Assembly: GCA_017436605.1 (NCBI GenBank)
Contig: JAFSCW010000066.1
Coordinates: forward strand, 1 to 46,427
Origin: Clostridia bacterium
GTDB lineage: Bacteria; Bacillota; Clostridia; Christensenellales; Aristaeellaceae
Length of the DNA stretch: 46,427 nucleotides
Direction of reading: 5' to 3'
The notes beneath the pieces are model-generated. The model made no database searches. It saw only the letters and a list, made by a program, of their open reading frames with translations, and was not told the DNA's origin. Below are positions 14,998 to 24,447 of the stretch, one piece after another. Each line of letters opens with the position of its first letter. Position 1 is the stretch's first letter. A program made the position numbers and the translations under genes.

Positions 14998-17967
14998 TTA
15001 GTTCTGAGTTCTGCGCCTGCGGCCGATGAGCCACAGCGCGCCCGCGCCGAAGATGCTAAGGAGCATCACAACATACGGGATGGTGTCGAGATCGACGCCG
15101 GTCGGCAGCGAGACATTAAACGTATTGGTGAACGTTACCGTCGCCTCTGCGTTCTCATAGGTGAACGCACCGACCATTGCCACGCTTCCGTTGCCATCCT
15201 TCGGATAGCTGTTGGAAGCGACGTACAGATCGAACGGGGTTTCTGTGACTTCAACCTTGTATCCGTACGGGATTCCCTCAAGCTTGACCGACTCGCCATG
15301 CTTCAGCGTGAACTTCACGCCGTTGCTGCCGTTAGCCGTGTAGCTGCCCGCGTTGGTGAAGTTCACCGGCGCAGCAGAGCCATCGCCCTTCAGAAGCACC
15401 GCGGAGAAGTCGAACGGAATCGTCGTCTCTGCTGCGTTGCCGCTGACCTGCTTAGCCACGTTCAGGCTGTAGGTCTTGAGGGTGTTGGTGATCGTCGTTC
15501 CGTCGATCGTAGTTTCGTAGCCCGCAACCGGTTCTTCTGCTGCGGTATAGGTGATCTCGTTGCCGCTTGCGTCGTAGATCGACACGCCGCTGAACGTGAT
15601 CGTCTGGCTGTCAGCGTCCGTTACCGGGGCGACCGTTACCGTTCCTGCAACGGTCGTGCCGTTCATCAGGTGGACGGTGATCTGCGCCGGGCGGGTGCCG
15701 TAGGCGTTGCTGTTATCGCTCCAGATCTTGGTGACGTCGACCGACTTCGTCGAGAGCGTGTTGGTGATGGTCTTGCTGGCGCTGCCGCCCTTGGTGACCG
15801 TCACTTCTTCGCCGCTGCCGGTGACATCGAAGGTCTTACCATCAATCGTCACCTTGCCGCCCGATTCGCCCTTTTCCGTTACGGTGATCGTACCGGTCGG
15901 GATATCGGTCAGGGTAACTTCGCCATTTCCCGGCACGACGATCGAAACCGTACCATCCAAACCGATCGTCTTGCTGCCGCCCTGTACCGCTCTGCCGTAG
16001 TCCTTGCTGTCGAAGCCGGAAAGCACGAACTCTACGCCCTTCGAGGATTCGATACCTTCGTAGACTTTTTTCAGCGTCAGGCTGCCGGTATCGCGGGTGT
16101 AGTAGAGCTTGAGGACGAGGGAACCGTCAGCGGCGATTGTACCAGCCGCCATTGTCTCTGCGATGCTGTAGTCTACCGAGTATCCCTCGAACGTTCTAGG
16201 TACTGCAGAAACGAGAGAATCGGTATCTCCCTTCAGGGTTTCTGTTTCCTCTATCTTATAGCTGGTTTTGTCCGCCTGCTCCAGATAGTGTTCCACGCTA
16301 TACGGCGTGTCACCATCCGGCGTCCAGACCGCATACAGTGTAACGTCATGAGCTGGCATAACTGCCATGATGTTGTTGGACTCCGTGTATGTCGGTTCGA
16401 CAGCATCCGGATTCTCCGACCAGCCGAGGAATTTATATCCCTCTCGTGTCGGCAGAGTATCGAATCGAATCTCAATATTCTTTTCTGCTTCTGCGTGAGA
16501 GTGGGAAAGCGGCGCACCGGAACCGCCATTCGGATTGTACTGAACCATGTACGAATCCTTCATCACTATGACTCCGTCGACGTGCCAGTCCTCAGAGTCG
16601 TGATACCAATCCTGACCGTTGAACTTAATTACGTACCAGACCACGCGATATTTTGCTTCAAACTCTTCTGCGGTAAGGTCTGTATAGTAACCCTCTTCCT
16701 GAACCTCCGCTAGAATCGAATCCATCGAAGGTGCAGTAATGACATTTGCGTCAACCAGATCAAGGTTGTTATTGACGCTGACCGTCGTACGGATTGTGCC
16801 GCTCAATGCATGCTGATCCGTATATGTAGTCTGCTCCGAACTCTTATAAGGCTCGTACGGAATTTCTCCATCCAGCTTGATATGGAAATATGCATCGTGC
16901 ACTTCGGTGCTTGTACTATCAAGCCAGATTGCATAGAACGTTTTGTCGTCCGTTACTGCAACTGCAGACGAAGCAGAACTCATCCATTGTGAATCAGGCA
17001 CAAAAACACCGTCAGCCTCGTTTCCGTCGCCCTCCATGTCTGTCGACCAGCCAACAAACGACTTACCTTCAACTTGCCAGCCAGCGTACAGATCGGGGAG
17101 AGTCAGGTAAGAATTATTGGCCACATACATGGCGGTACGTTTGCCCGCGCCATTTCCATCGGAATTCTGGACAAATATGATTTTATGCATACCGCTTACA
17201 ATCGGAACAAAGCTTGTCTCTGCGCCAACTGTAACCGTTTCTCCGAAGGCATATTCATTACCAAAGGAATCCTGCCATCCGGAGATCGTGTAGCCGTCGG
17301 AATTAGGAACCGTCTGTGCTTCTGTCGGAAGCGTGACAGTCGCAACACCGTTCGTGGATTCAACGCGAGTGGTTTCGTAATCAGATGTAAGCGTTGCAAA
17401 ACCATTACCACTTACAGTAACAACAAACTCTTCCGTAGCATCGATTGTGATTACCACAAATATTGCATTGTTTCCATATTCAGACGCATCAATTTGTCTG
17501 CTGCCATTGTATGTTAAACTAGTCGTATATCTTGTCGAACTCAGTGTCAGCCTGGTGACTTCGGTGCTGCTCGATGGAGAATTGCCAATGACATAGCGCA
17601 CTTCATCATACTGAAAACGGCTACGAAGTGCTGCGATGGTGTCATTAGTGCTAATTGTTATATTGTGTTCATTATTCCGTCTATTCTCAGCATTGATTGT
17701 ACTGCTACCAAGCCACGTATAGGTATTGTCAGCATTCTCTCTATAGAGATACACAGGAATGGTCCATTGTGTAGTATTGCCAGACGTGCTGGCTTCAATA
17801 CCGTCTCCGCCGCCATCTACAGAACGACTATTCAGCAAATCCGAAGCTGAGATACCATCCGAATTATCGGTAACAGTGCCTTCGGCAGCCGCGAGAAGCG
17901 GCAGGCAGCCAAGAACCATCAGCACGGTGAGCATCCACACGGCCGCCCGCAAGTATCTGTTCTTCAT
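14998..17967 (-). CDS. Large LPxTG-type surface adhesin / pilus tip protein
   Basis: A 989-aa secreted protein. Signal peptide of about 30 residues, ending AAAEG. The N-terminal part (about 35-260) is Ser/Thr-rich with a repeat-like beta region. Listeria-Bacteroides (InlB) type repeats follow, for example KFLGWSENPD and MPAHDVTLYAVW. A MucBP-like stretch begins YSVEHYLEQADKTSYK. One Cna-B domain (VDVTKIWSDNSNAYGTRPAQ) and a Spy0128-like C-terminal domain come before the sorting signal LPTGVDLDTIPY, a hydrophobic helix and RRRRTQN. The start at 17967 is chosen because AGGAGG is 6 nt away. The ATG two codons earlier touches the binding site. Position and size match a tip adhesin. The ligand is unknown. 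Confidence 0.88.
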   Translation of the reverse strand: MKNRYLRAAVWMLTVLMVLGCLPLLAAAEGTVTDNSDGISASDLLNSRSVDGGGDGIEASTSGNTTQWTIPVYLYRENADNTYTWLGSSTINAENRRNNEHNITISTNDTIAALRSRFQYDEVRYVIGNSPSSSTEVTRLTLSSTRYTTSLTYNGSRQIDASEYGNNAIFVVITIDATEEFVVTVSGNGFATLTSDYETTRVESTNGVATVTLPTEAQTVPNSDGYTISGWQDSFGNEYAFGETVTVGAETSFVPIVSGMHKIIFVQNSDGNGAGKRTAMYVANNSYLTLPDLYAGWQVEGKSFVGWSTDMEGDGNEADGVFVPDSQWMSSASSAVAVTDDKTFYAIWLDSTSTEVHDAYFHIKLDGEIPYEPYKSSEQTTYTDQHALSGTIRTTVSVNNNLDLVDANVITAPSMDSILAEVQEEGYYTDLTAEEFEAKYRVVWYVIKFNGQDWYHDSEDWHVDGVIVMKDSYMVQYNPNGGSGAPLSHSHAEAEKNIEIRFDTLPTREGYKFLGWSENPDAVEPTYTESNNIMAVMPAHDVTLYAVWTPDGDTPYSVEHYLEQADKTSYKIEETETLKGDTDSLVSAVPRTFEGYSVDYSIAETMAAGTIAADGSLVLKLYYTRDTGSLTLKKVYEGIESSKGVEFVLSGFDSKDYGRAVQGGSKTIGLDGTVSIVVPGNGEVTLTDIPTGTITVTEKGESGGKVTIDGKTFDVTGSGEEVTVTKGGSASKTITNTLSTKSVDVTKIWSDNSNAYGTRPAQITVHLMNGTTVAGTVTVAPVTDADSQTITFSGVSIYDASGNEITYTAAEEPVAGYETTIDGTTITNTLKTYSLNVAKQVSGNAAETTIPFDFSAVLLKGDGSAAPVNFTNAGSYTANGSNGVKFTLKHGESVKLEGIPYGYKVEVTETPFDLYVASNSYPKDGNGSVAMVGAFTYENAEATVTFTNTFNVSLPTGVDLDTIPYVVMLLSIFGAGALWLIGRRRRTQN

Positions 17968-18006
17968 GGCCATCCTCCTTCATGAAAATTTCGTGTGCCT
18001 TGCGGG

Positions 18007-19743
18007 TTACTGCGCCGCTTCCTCGTCGCCTTCGGCTTCCGGCTCAGCGGTCACGGTTTCTTCCTTCCTGGCGGTTTCCTCGGCGGGCTGCGCCGCTTCG
18101 GTTTCGTTCGTCTCGGTCGTTTCGGCGGCGAACTCGTCGTCCGTCTCGTTCTCGGTGACGACGGCGTCCGGCAGGTCGACGCTGATATTCACGCCCGCGC
18201 GCCAGAGCCACGCCGCGTTCGTCTCATCGACGACGAAGGAGACGCTCGTCTGTCCGTCGGATTCGGCGACGGTCTGATAGCCCTCGCCCTTGTCGCACTG
18301 CCAGAAGATGCTGTACTCGAGGCCGTCATAGCCGACGGTTTCCATCGACAGCGTCAGCGTGTTGCCGATCGCCGGGATATCGTCCATCCACGCCGCGTAG
18401 ATGTTGATCGCGCGGTCGGGGTTCGTCTCGTCGACGATGGACTGCAGCAGCGCGCCGTCCGGCTGGACCTCCTCCGGCATTGCTTCGCCGGGGGTCGCCT
18501 CCTGCTGCGCCTTTTTCTTCTTCTTGGCCTTCTTGGTTTCCTCGTCCTCGGCCGCCTCGCCCGGGGTCGCCTCGGTCAGGGTTTCCTCGGTCGTTTCGGT
18601 TTCTTCCGTGGTCTCGGTTTCCTCGGTCAGGGTTTCGTCCGTCACGGTCTCATCCGTCACAGTCTCGTCCGTCGCGGTCTCGTCCGTCACGGTTTCGTCC
18701 GTCGCGGTCTCATCCGTATTCTCGGTCTCGTCCGTCGCGGTTTCGTCCGTCACGGTTTCGTCCGTCACGGTTTCGTCCGTCGCGGTCTCGTCCGTATTCT
18801 CGGTCTCGCCGAAGACGTCGTCCTCGTCGTCGCCGGTCACAGCGGCCGGGATGTCGGTGGTCTCTTCGGTGGGCTCGGTGGTTTCGGTTTCTTCGGTGTT
18901 CGCGGTTTCCTCGGTGACCTCAGTCTCTTCGGTCTCCTCGTCCTCCGGCTCCTGCTCGAGCGTCTTCGCTCCGCCGACGCCGGACACGAACTTCGCCATC
19001 ACGAAGCCGGTGCCCTGCTCGCAGCTGATCTTGTACCACTCGTTGCCGGCCTTGTCGTGGGTCTTGCCGATGACGTGCACCGGCGTGCCCTCTTCGAGGT
19101 GGGTGATGTAGTCGGCCTTCTTGTTCGGCTTGCGGCGGAGGTTGACGGCGTTGTCGTTGATGTACGGCCTGTCGCCCTTCTCCGGGTCGTCCTCTTCCAT
19201 ATAATAGAAGCGGACGTAGGTCACCTTTTCTCCGCCGACGATGCGGATACCGTCGATGCGCTCGACCTCTTCGTCGGTCAGCTGATCGAGGTTTGCGGTG
19301 TAGAAATAGCCGGTTTCCCATTTGCCGTTGCCGGCGGTCTTGTTGGTATCGAAGATCGCCTCATAGAGGCCGCCGTTGGCGTAGGTACGAATCTGTTTGA
19401 CGAGCACAGCGGTTCTGTCCGCCGCGTAGCCGAGCTTCACGTCGCGTTCCTTGTCCTTGTACAGGTACATGTCGCGGTCGATGTAGGCGTAGATCGCGTC
19501 GGTCTTGTCCTCGTCGAGCTCCTCGTATTCGCCCAGATCGCCGGGGAAGCCGTCCTCCATCAGATCGAAGGAATCGGAATACTCGTCCTCGCCGCCCCAG
19601 ACGACATAGCTGTCATCATAGGAAGCCTCGCCGGGCGTGGCGAAATCCGCCAGCGCTGCGGGCATATGAAGCGAAAGCATGGACGTGTTCTGCAGCAGCA
19701 AAAGCGCCGCCAGCAGGACTGCGCAGACCTTTCTCATCTTCAT
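18007..19743 (-). CDS. Secreted SH3-domain protein with acidic TDET repeats, first pilus-operon gene
   Basis: A 578-aa secreted protein with a signal peptide of about 31 residues. A bacterial SH3 segment (about 190-260, NDNAVNLRRKPNKKADYITH then EWYKISCEQGTGFVMAKFV) is the type that binds wall or peptides. A Thr/Glu/Asp-rich low-complexity tract (about 270-400) with TDETV/TDETA units follows, then a beta-rich region at about 435-520. There is no LPXTG tail or transmembrane helix, so attachment must be by another route. GGAGG lies 7 nt before the ATG. As the first gene after the promoter it is transcribed with the pilus genes. A wall scaffold or spacer role is an inference. Confidence 0.78.
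   Translation of the reverse strand: MKMRKVCAVLLAALLLLQNTSMLSLHMPAALADFATPGEASYDDSYVVWGGEDEYSDSFDLMEDGFPGDLGEYEELDEDKTDAIYAYIDRDMYLYKDKERDVKLGYAADRTAVLVKQIRTYANGGLYEAIFDTNKTAGNGKWETGYFYTANLDQLTDEEVERIDGIRIVGGEKVTYVRFYYMEEDDPEKGDRPYINDNAVNLRRKPNKKADYITHLEEGTPVHVIGKTHDKAGNEWYKISCEQGTGFVMAKFVSGVGGAKTLEQEPEDEETEETEVTEETANTEETETTEPTEETTDIPAAVTGDDEDDVFGETENTDETATDETVTDETVTDETATDETENTDETATDETVTDETATDETVTDETVTDETLTEETETTEETETTEETLTEATPGEAAEDEETKKAKKKKKAQQEATPGEAMPEEVQPDGALLQSIVDETNPDRAINIYAAWMDDIPAIGNTLTLSMETVGYDGLEYSIFWQCDKGEGYQTVAESDGQTSVSFVVDETNAAWLWRAGVNISVDLPDAVVTENETDDEFAAETTETNETEAAQPAEETARKEETVTAEPEAEGDEEAAQ
18634..18809. repeat. In-frame 15-bp repeat tract (TDET units)
   Basis: Roughly fifteen-base units, differing mainly in wobble positions, encode a run of TDETV/TDETA/TENTDET pentads in the SH3 protein. 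The repeats stay in frame and are likely to vary in number between strains. Confidence 0.75.
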
Positions 19744-20323
19744 TCCGTATCCTCCTCAATGCTCAGGCGCCTTATATATGGCGCGAAGCGTTCCGCCGGC
19801 TGTCCGGCAACTATATCTTGTATAAGAACCCGTTCATTTGCGTTCTTTTCCGTCTATATATGGATGGCCTTTACACAAGCCATCATAACAAGACGTATTT
19901 TATCACAAGCGATTTTTCTTGTCAAATCCGCCAATCCGGGCATTATTAATCATATTTGTAACACTTTGTCACCGTTTTCTGTGTACACCCGCTTTCCGTT
20001 CCATGTTCATTCCCATTCTTTCTCGATTTTTTCACGTATTTCTCCCTCTCATCGTGACAAATTTATGGCTTTTTTGCGCGTCAATCTGCGCTTATTGGAA
20101 ACACTTTCCATCCCGTCTTGCTGTTTCTGACCCACCGTTTCTTTTTTGTAACATAAAATTAATACTTTTCGTTCCGGCATTTCGCGCAGTTTTTCCTCTC
20201 CGCCTCTCACGCTTCTGCGTGTCTATATATAATATGAAGCTCTTCCCGATTTCCGCTTGCGCGTCCATATCCTTTGTGTTATCGTTAGGGTATCCGGATT
20301 GTATTGGAAAGGGGTTTTGCCTG
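19744..20323. other. Divergent intergenic region with leader hairpins
   Basis: The minus-strand promoter of the pilus operon (19897-19925) starts a leader of about 150 nt. That leader contains a GCGCC/GGCGC hairpin (19766-19783) and a GCCGG/CCGGC hairpin (19795-19808). The rest is AT-richer than its surroundings. A TATAAT at 20228-20233 lies 90 bp before the MoxR gene without a good -35, so it is only a weak promoter candidate. No small gene is evident. Confidence 0.55.
19897..19925 (-). promoter_or_regulatory. Pilus operon promoter
   Basis: On the minus strand TTGACA (19920-19925) and TAAAAT (19897-19902) are separated by 17 nt. This lies about 150 nt upstream of the first pilus gene and reads leftward through eight genes. 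Confidence 0.82.
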
Positions 20324-21271
20324 ATGAAATACGAACAGATTCAGCCGCTCGCCCGGCGGCTCATGGACAGCGTCTCCTCGGTCATCGTTGGCCGGGAGAA
20401 GCAGACAGAGCTGATCCTCGCCGCGCTCCTGTCCGGCGGCCATGTGCTCCTGGAGGACGTCCCCGGGACGGGCAAGACCACGCTCGCCAAGTCGCTGGCG
20501 CGGTCGCTTTCCTGCGCATTTTCCCGCGTGCAGTTCACGCCGGATCTGCTCCCGGCGGACGTGACCGGCATGCGCGTATACAGCCAGCAGACGGGCGAAT
20601 TCACATTCATCAAGGGCCCGGCCTTCACGAACATCCTCCTGGCGGACGAGATCAACCGCGCGACGCCGCGCACGCAGTCCGCGCTGCTGGAATGCATGGA
20701 GGAGCGGCAGATCACCGAGGGCGGCGTCACCTATCCGCTCGAGGCGCCGTTTCTGGTCATCGCGACGCAGAACCCCGTCGAAACGCAGGGCACCTTCCCC
20801 CTGCCGGAGGCGCAGCTCGACCGCTTCATGCTCCGCCTCTCCCTCGGCTATCCGACGCAGGAGGAGGCCGTCTCGCTCCTGTCCCGCTTCGTGCATCATC
20901 AGCCGCTGGCGGACGTCGCGCCCGTCGCCCGGGGCGAGGACATCCGCGAGGCCTGCGCGCTTACGAAGACCTGCCGCGTCAGCGAGGACGTCATGCGCTA
21001 CATTGCCGCCCTCGGCGAGGCCGCGCGCGATCCCGCGTCTGTGCGCCTCGGTCCGTCTCCGCGCGCGCTGCTGGCGCTGATGCGCTGCGCCCAGTCGCTC
21101 GCCGCGATCCGCGGGCGCGATTACGTCATCCCCGACGATGTGCGCGAGCTCGCCGTGCCCGTGCTTGCCCATCGCGTGATCCTGCGCGGCATACATCAGC
21201 AGCTGACGGCGGAGGATTTCATCGCCTCGCTGACAGACCACGTACCCGTCCCGACTGAGGAGCGCGCATGA
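20324..21271 (+). CDS. MoxR-family AAA ATPase
   Basis: A 315-aa cytoplasmic ATPase with Walker A PGTGKTT near residue 48-53 and Walker B LLADEINRATPRTQ near 105. The MoxR signatures IATQNPVETQGTFPLPEAQLD and LGPSPRALLALMR follow. MoxR proteins act as chaperone-like partners for VWA/DUF58 proteins. The ATG at 20324 follows AAAGGGG at 10 nt. The open frame reaches much further upstream, but that part has no family match. Its end overlaps the DUF58 gene by 4 nt (ATGA). Confidence 0.93.
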   Translation: MKYEQIQPLARRLMDSVSSVIVGREKQTELILAALLSGGHVLLEDVPGTGKTTLAKSLARSLSCAFSRVQFTPDLLPADVTGMRVYSQQTGEFTFIKGPAFTNILLADEINRATPRTQSALLECMEERQITEGGVTYPLEAPFLVIATQNPVETQGTFPLPEAQLDRFMLRLSLGYPTQEEAVSLLSRFVHHQPLADVAPVARGEDIREACALTKTCRVSEDVMRYIAALGEAARDPASVRLGPSPRALLALMRCAQSLAAIRGRDYVIPDDVRELAVPVLAHRVILRGIHQQLTAEDFIASLTDHVPVPTEERA

Positions 21272-22344
21272 GCGGGCTCGTCTTCGTGGTCGTCGTGCTA
21301 TGCGTGTACATGCTCACGGCATTCCTCCTGAAGCATTACGCGCTCAAGGGGCTCGTCTGCACGCGTGCCTTCTCCCGGCCTGCCTTTTTCGAGGGCGAGG
21401 AGGGCGAGATGATCGAGGTCGTGCGCAACGACCGTCCGATGATCATCCCCTGGCTGCGCGTGGAGAGCGGCGTCTCGCCGCATATCCGCTTCGGCCGACA
21501 GGAGAATCTCGACGTCAGCGACCGCACGCACACCTGCAGCCTCTTTTCGCTGATGCCCTATCAGCAGATCCGCCGCAGGCACAGGGTCGCCTTCCTGCGC
21601 CGGGGCGAATACGACCTGGGCAGCGCCTCGCTGACCGCGGGCGATCTGCTTGGCCTTTCCGAGGTGCATCGCCATCAGGACATGCGCGTGCCGGTGCTGG
21701 TGTATCCGCGTCTGCTCGAAGGGGAGGACATGCCCGCGCCGCTCATGCGCCTGATGAACGAAACCGTCTCCCGCCGCCAGCTGCTCAGCGATCCTTTCCT
21801 CTTCCGCGGCATCCGGCCCTATCAGTTCGGCGATCCCGTGCGCGATATCCACTGGCCCGCAACCGCCAGAACGGGCGAGGCGCAGATCCGCCTGCACGAC
21901 CACACCGCGCGCACCCAGCTGCTCGTGATCATCAACGCCCAACTGCGCGAGGATCAATGGGGCGACAGGCTGATGGACTACGAGGAGGACGCCATCGAGC
22001 GGCTCATTTCCATGGCGGCAACGCTGTGCATGCAGGCGCTCAGCAGCGGCTGCTCGGCCGGCTTCGCCGCGAACATGCCTCTTGCCAAGGACGGCCCGAG
22101 CGCGATGCTCTCGCCGCTTGCCGGCCCCGCCGCAGGGGAGCAGCTGCTCGCTTCCTTCGCGCGCCTGCGCCTTGTGCGCACGCTGCGCTTTGCGACCTTC
22201 CTCGAGCAGCTGCCCGATTTCCGCGATCTGGATGTGATTATCCTCTCCTGCTATGACAGCGGGGATATCCGCCGCTTTATGGAGGAGCTTCGCCGCCGGG
22301 GCAACCAGGCGGAGCTCTATCTCGCCGGAAAGGAGGCGGTCTGA
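21268..22344 (+). CDS. DUF58 family protein
   Basis: A 358-aa protein with an N-terminal membrane helix (about 3-22). The DUF58 core contains RGIRPYQFGDPVRDIHWPAT at about 182-200 and continues as a VWA-like region (LLVIINAQL, LDVIILSCYDSGDI). It is translationally coupled to MoxR (ATGA overlap) and shares one base with the next gene (TGATG). MoxR-DUF58 pairs are usually linked to envelope functions. No specific role is evident here. Confidence 0.92.
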   Translation: MSGLVFVVVVLCVYMLTAFLLKHYALKGLVCTRAFSRPAFFEGEEGEMIEVVRNDRPMIIPWLRVESGVSPHIRFGRQENLDVSDRTHTCSLFSLMPYQQIRRRHRVAFLRRGEYDLGSASLTAGDLLGLSEVHRHQDMRVPVLVYPRLLEGEDMPAPLMRLMNETVSRRQLLSDPFLFRGIRPYQFGDPVRDIHWPATARTGEAQIRLHDHTARTQLLVIINAQLREDQWGDRLMDYEEDAIERLISMAATLCMQALSSGCSAGFAANMPLAKDGPSAMLSPLAGPAAGEQLLASFARLRLVRTLRFATFLEQLPDFRDLDVIILSCYDSGDIRRFMEELRRRGNQAELYLAGKEAV

Positions 22345-23555
22345 TGCGACGCATGGTTTCTGCGCTGCGCTGCTTTCGTCTCCCGCTGATGCTCCTTTCC
22401 TGCGCCGTGCCGCTGATGACACTTATGCTCGTCCGTCTCGCACCGGCGCAGACCTATGCCGGCTGGCTTTTCCCCGTCCTTACTGCGCCGCTGCTCTTTG
22501 TCTGCTTCCTTCTCCCCGGCAGATTCCGCGTACCTGCGGCGATTGCGGCCCTCGGCGCGCTGGTCGCGCTTTCCCTGCCGCTTCTGCCCGTCGCCGAAAG
22601 GCCCATCCTGCTGGCCGTTCCGCTGTTTGCCGGCGCGTTTATGTTCGCCGCCCTTCCCCTTGCCGCGCGCGGCGAGCAGGATCTGTCGCCGACGCTGTGT
22701 CTTTTCGGGCTCGTCTGCCATCTGTTTGCGCAGTTCGCCCTGCGCAGCGAGCCCGCCGTGCAGCCCCAGCTTCTTTTCGGCTTTGCCGTCTATGCGCTGC
22801 TGCTCCTGTTCGCCTGCAACAGCATCACGCTGGAAAACGCGACCATGGCGCGCCATCGCCTGCCCGCGTCCATGCGCCGCTTCAATACGCTTTTGACCCT
22901 CGCTTTCACGGCGCTTTGTACGCTCATCACGCTGCTGCCCGCCGTCGGACGCGCGCTCGCCCGCTGCTGGCAGACGACGGTTTCGGCGATCGCCTTCGTC
23001 TTCCGCCTGCTCGACAGCCTGTTTGCCGATGAGGCGGCTGTCGGCGGCGCGTCCGGAGGGATGCCGGATTTCTTCCCCGCTTCGGGCGCGATCGAATACC
23101 CCTCGCCGCTGGCGGTTCTGCTGGAAAAGATCCTGACCGCCTTCACCATCGTCTTCATCATCCTCGGCACGCTCTATCTGCTCCATCTGGCGCTGCGCCA
23201 GGCGGTTCGTCTCTCGCGCCGGCTGTACGCGGCGCTGCAGCGCTATGTGTCCATCGCCTCCGAGGATTACGAGGACGAGATCACCGACACGCGCGAGGAG
23301 GACGGCGAGCGCACCGGCCTGCTTGCGCGCAGGCGCAGAAAGCGCAGCATGCCCCCGCCTTCAACCCCCGGCGAGGAAATCCGTTTCCGCTATGCGCGTC
23401 TCCTGCGGCGGCATCCGGAATGGAGCGACGCCTCGACCGCGCGCGACAACCTCCCCGGCGCGGCGGCGAGCCTTTATGAGCAGGCGCGCTACAGCGGCCG
23501 TCCAGTTTCCAAAGAGGATGCGGACGCCTTCTCCGCCGGAACGCGCAGCCTGTGA
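22344..23555 (+). CDS. Integral membrane partner of the MoxR/DUF58 operon (no transglutaminase domain)
   Basis: A 403-aa protein with about five to six hydrophobic helices between 10 and 215, an extracytoplasmic segment (about 215-260), another helix (about 270-295) and a charged cytoplasmic tail. The tail has an R-rich stretch (LARRRRKRSMPPP) and a DUF4129-like terminal part (FRYARLLRRHPEWSDASTA). The usual third gene of such operons encodes a transglutaminase-like protein. Here no Cys-His-Asp transglutaminase core is recognisable. The final stretch may serve as partner-binding. Function is unknown. Confidence 0.75.
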   Translation: MRRMVSALRCFRLPLMLLSCAVPLMTLMLVRLAPAQTYAGWLFPVLTAPLLFVCFLLPGRFRVPAAIAALGALVALSLPLLPVAERPILLAVPLFAGAFMFAALPLAARGEQDLSPTLCLFGLVCHLFAQFALRSEPAVQPQLLFGFAVYALLLLFACNSITLENATMARHRLPASMRRFNTLLTLAFTALCTLITLLPAVGRALARCWQTTVSAIAFVFRLLDSLFADEAAVGGASGGMPDFFPASGAIEYPSPLAVLLEKILTAFTIVFIILGTLYLLHLALRQAVRLSRRLYAALQRYVSIASEDYEDEITDTREEDGERTGLLARRRRKRSMPPPSTPGEEIRFRYARLLRRHPEWSDASTARDNLPGAAASLYEQARYSGRPVSKEDADAFSAGTRSL

Positions 23556-23616
23556 TGCGGCAGATCCCTTCCCGTTTGATTCCGATTGCATCCTCACGCG
23601 GCATCATCCAAAGATC

Positions 23617-23656
23617 AAAGCGGCCTCTCTCCCGCAATGGGAAAGAGACCGCTTTT
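23617..23656. terminator. Bidirectional terminator between convergent operons
   Basis: AAAGCGG-CTCT-CCC pairs with GGGA-AGAG-CCGCTTT around a GCAA loop, with T runs on both strands. It separates the MoxR operon from the polysaccharide locus. Confidence 0.85.
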
Positions 23657-23662
23657 CTGTCT

Positions 23663-24436
23663 TTATTTGTCCCTGCCCCAGACCTCGATCTGGCGCAGCG
23701 CCGGGAAAGCCGAGGGCATGTCGCATTTGATCAGGCGATGCAGCTTCAGCGAGCGGATGCAGTGTTCCCCGCCGAGCGCCACGCGCTGCGGGCCGTCCTT
23801 CTTTTCCAGCGGGAAGGTCATCTCAAACCCGTCGTCCAGCGCAACCGTCGCCTGCGTCCACCAGGCGTCGTGCGGGAAATCCGCGCGCAGATACAGCACG
23901 ACAGCGTCCACCACGACCTCGCGGCCGAAGCAGAGCGTCATCTCCGCGTCCGTCCTCGCGCCGATGCCCCAGCTGCCATACGGCCACTCGCCATGGCCCG
24001 CCGCCGCATGCACGCCGTCGATCGTATTGCGCGCCGCGAATACGCTCTCGTTCCTCGTCTCCACGTTGGCCGTCGCATGCGGATAGGCGCAGACCTCGCC
24101 GCGCTGATCCGCCGGGTTTTCCGCAAGGTTGCGGTAATCGTTCCCCGCGGCCGGGCGGATCGCGATGAGGTGCTTTTCTCCCATGAAGGCCTGCGGCGGA
24201 TAGACCGCCGGGTTATCGCCCGACAGCGGCAGGCGATAGGTGAATTCCCCCTCGGGCAGATACACCCGCGCAGGCGCAACCTGCGCGTCGACCTGCACGA
24301 TCACATGCCTGCTCGGCGCGGAGAAAGCGATGGCGTCCCCCTCGCGGTATGCGCCGCTGAAGAGCAGATACGCCTCCTCCCCGCCCTGCGCGCAGGCGAT
24401 CTCCTGTCCGTCGCGGATGATGCGGATCGAATACAT
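23663..24436 (-). CDS. Accessory protein of polysaccharide locus, galactose-binding-like fold candidate
   Basis: A 257-aa protein without signal peptide or membrane helix. The middle (about 80-220) alternates strands, with GEWPYGSWGIGARTDAEMTL and DAVVLYLRADFPHDAWWTQA resembling discoidin-like carbohydrate-binding folds. The start at 24436 has AAGGAGG 7 nt upstream. The open frame upstream lacks a site. It begins 11 bp after the GH88 gene, so it is the last gene of the operon. No catalytic motif is recognised. A role in handling the same uronic-acid substrate is inferred from position. Confidence 0.68.
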   Translation of the reverse strand: MYSIRIIRDGQEIACAQGGEEAYLLFSGAYREGDAIAFSAPSRHVIVQVDAQVAPARVYLPEGEFTYRLPLSGDNPAVYPPQAFMGEKHLIAIRPAAGNDYRNLAENPADQRGEVCAYPHATANVETRNESVFAARNTIDGVHAAAGHGEWPYGSWGIGARTDAEMTLCFGREVVVDAVVLYLRADFPHDAWWTQATVALDDGFEMTFPLEKKDGPQRVALGGEHCIRSLKLHRLIKCDMPSAFPALRQIEVWGRDK

Positions 24437-24447
24437 GCCTTTCCTCC

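Noticed and set aside
18401..19111. Plus-strand frame rich in SVSSVTVSS repeats
   Set aside because: It is the complement of the TDET repeat tract of the SH3 gene.
19919..20323. N-terminal extension of the MoxR protein
   Set aside because: The 135 extra codons have no MoxR similarity, lie in AT-rich intergenic sequence, and a ribosome binding site precedes the ATG at 20324.
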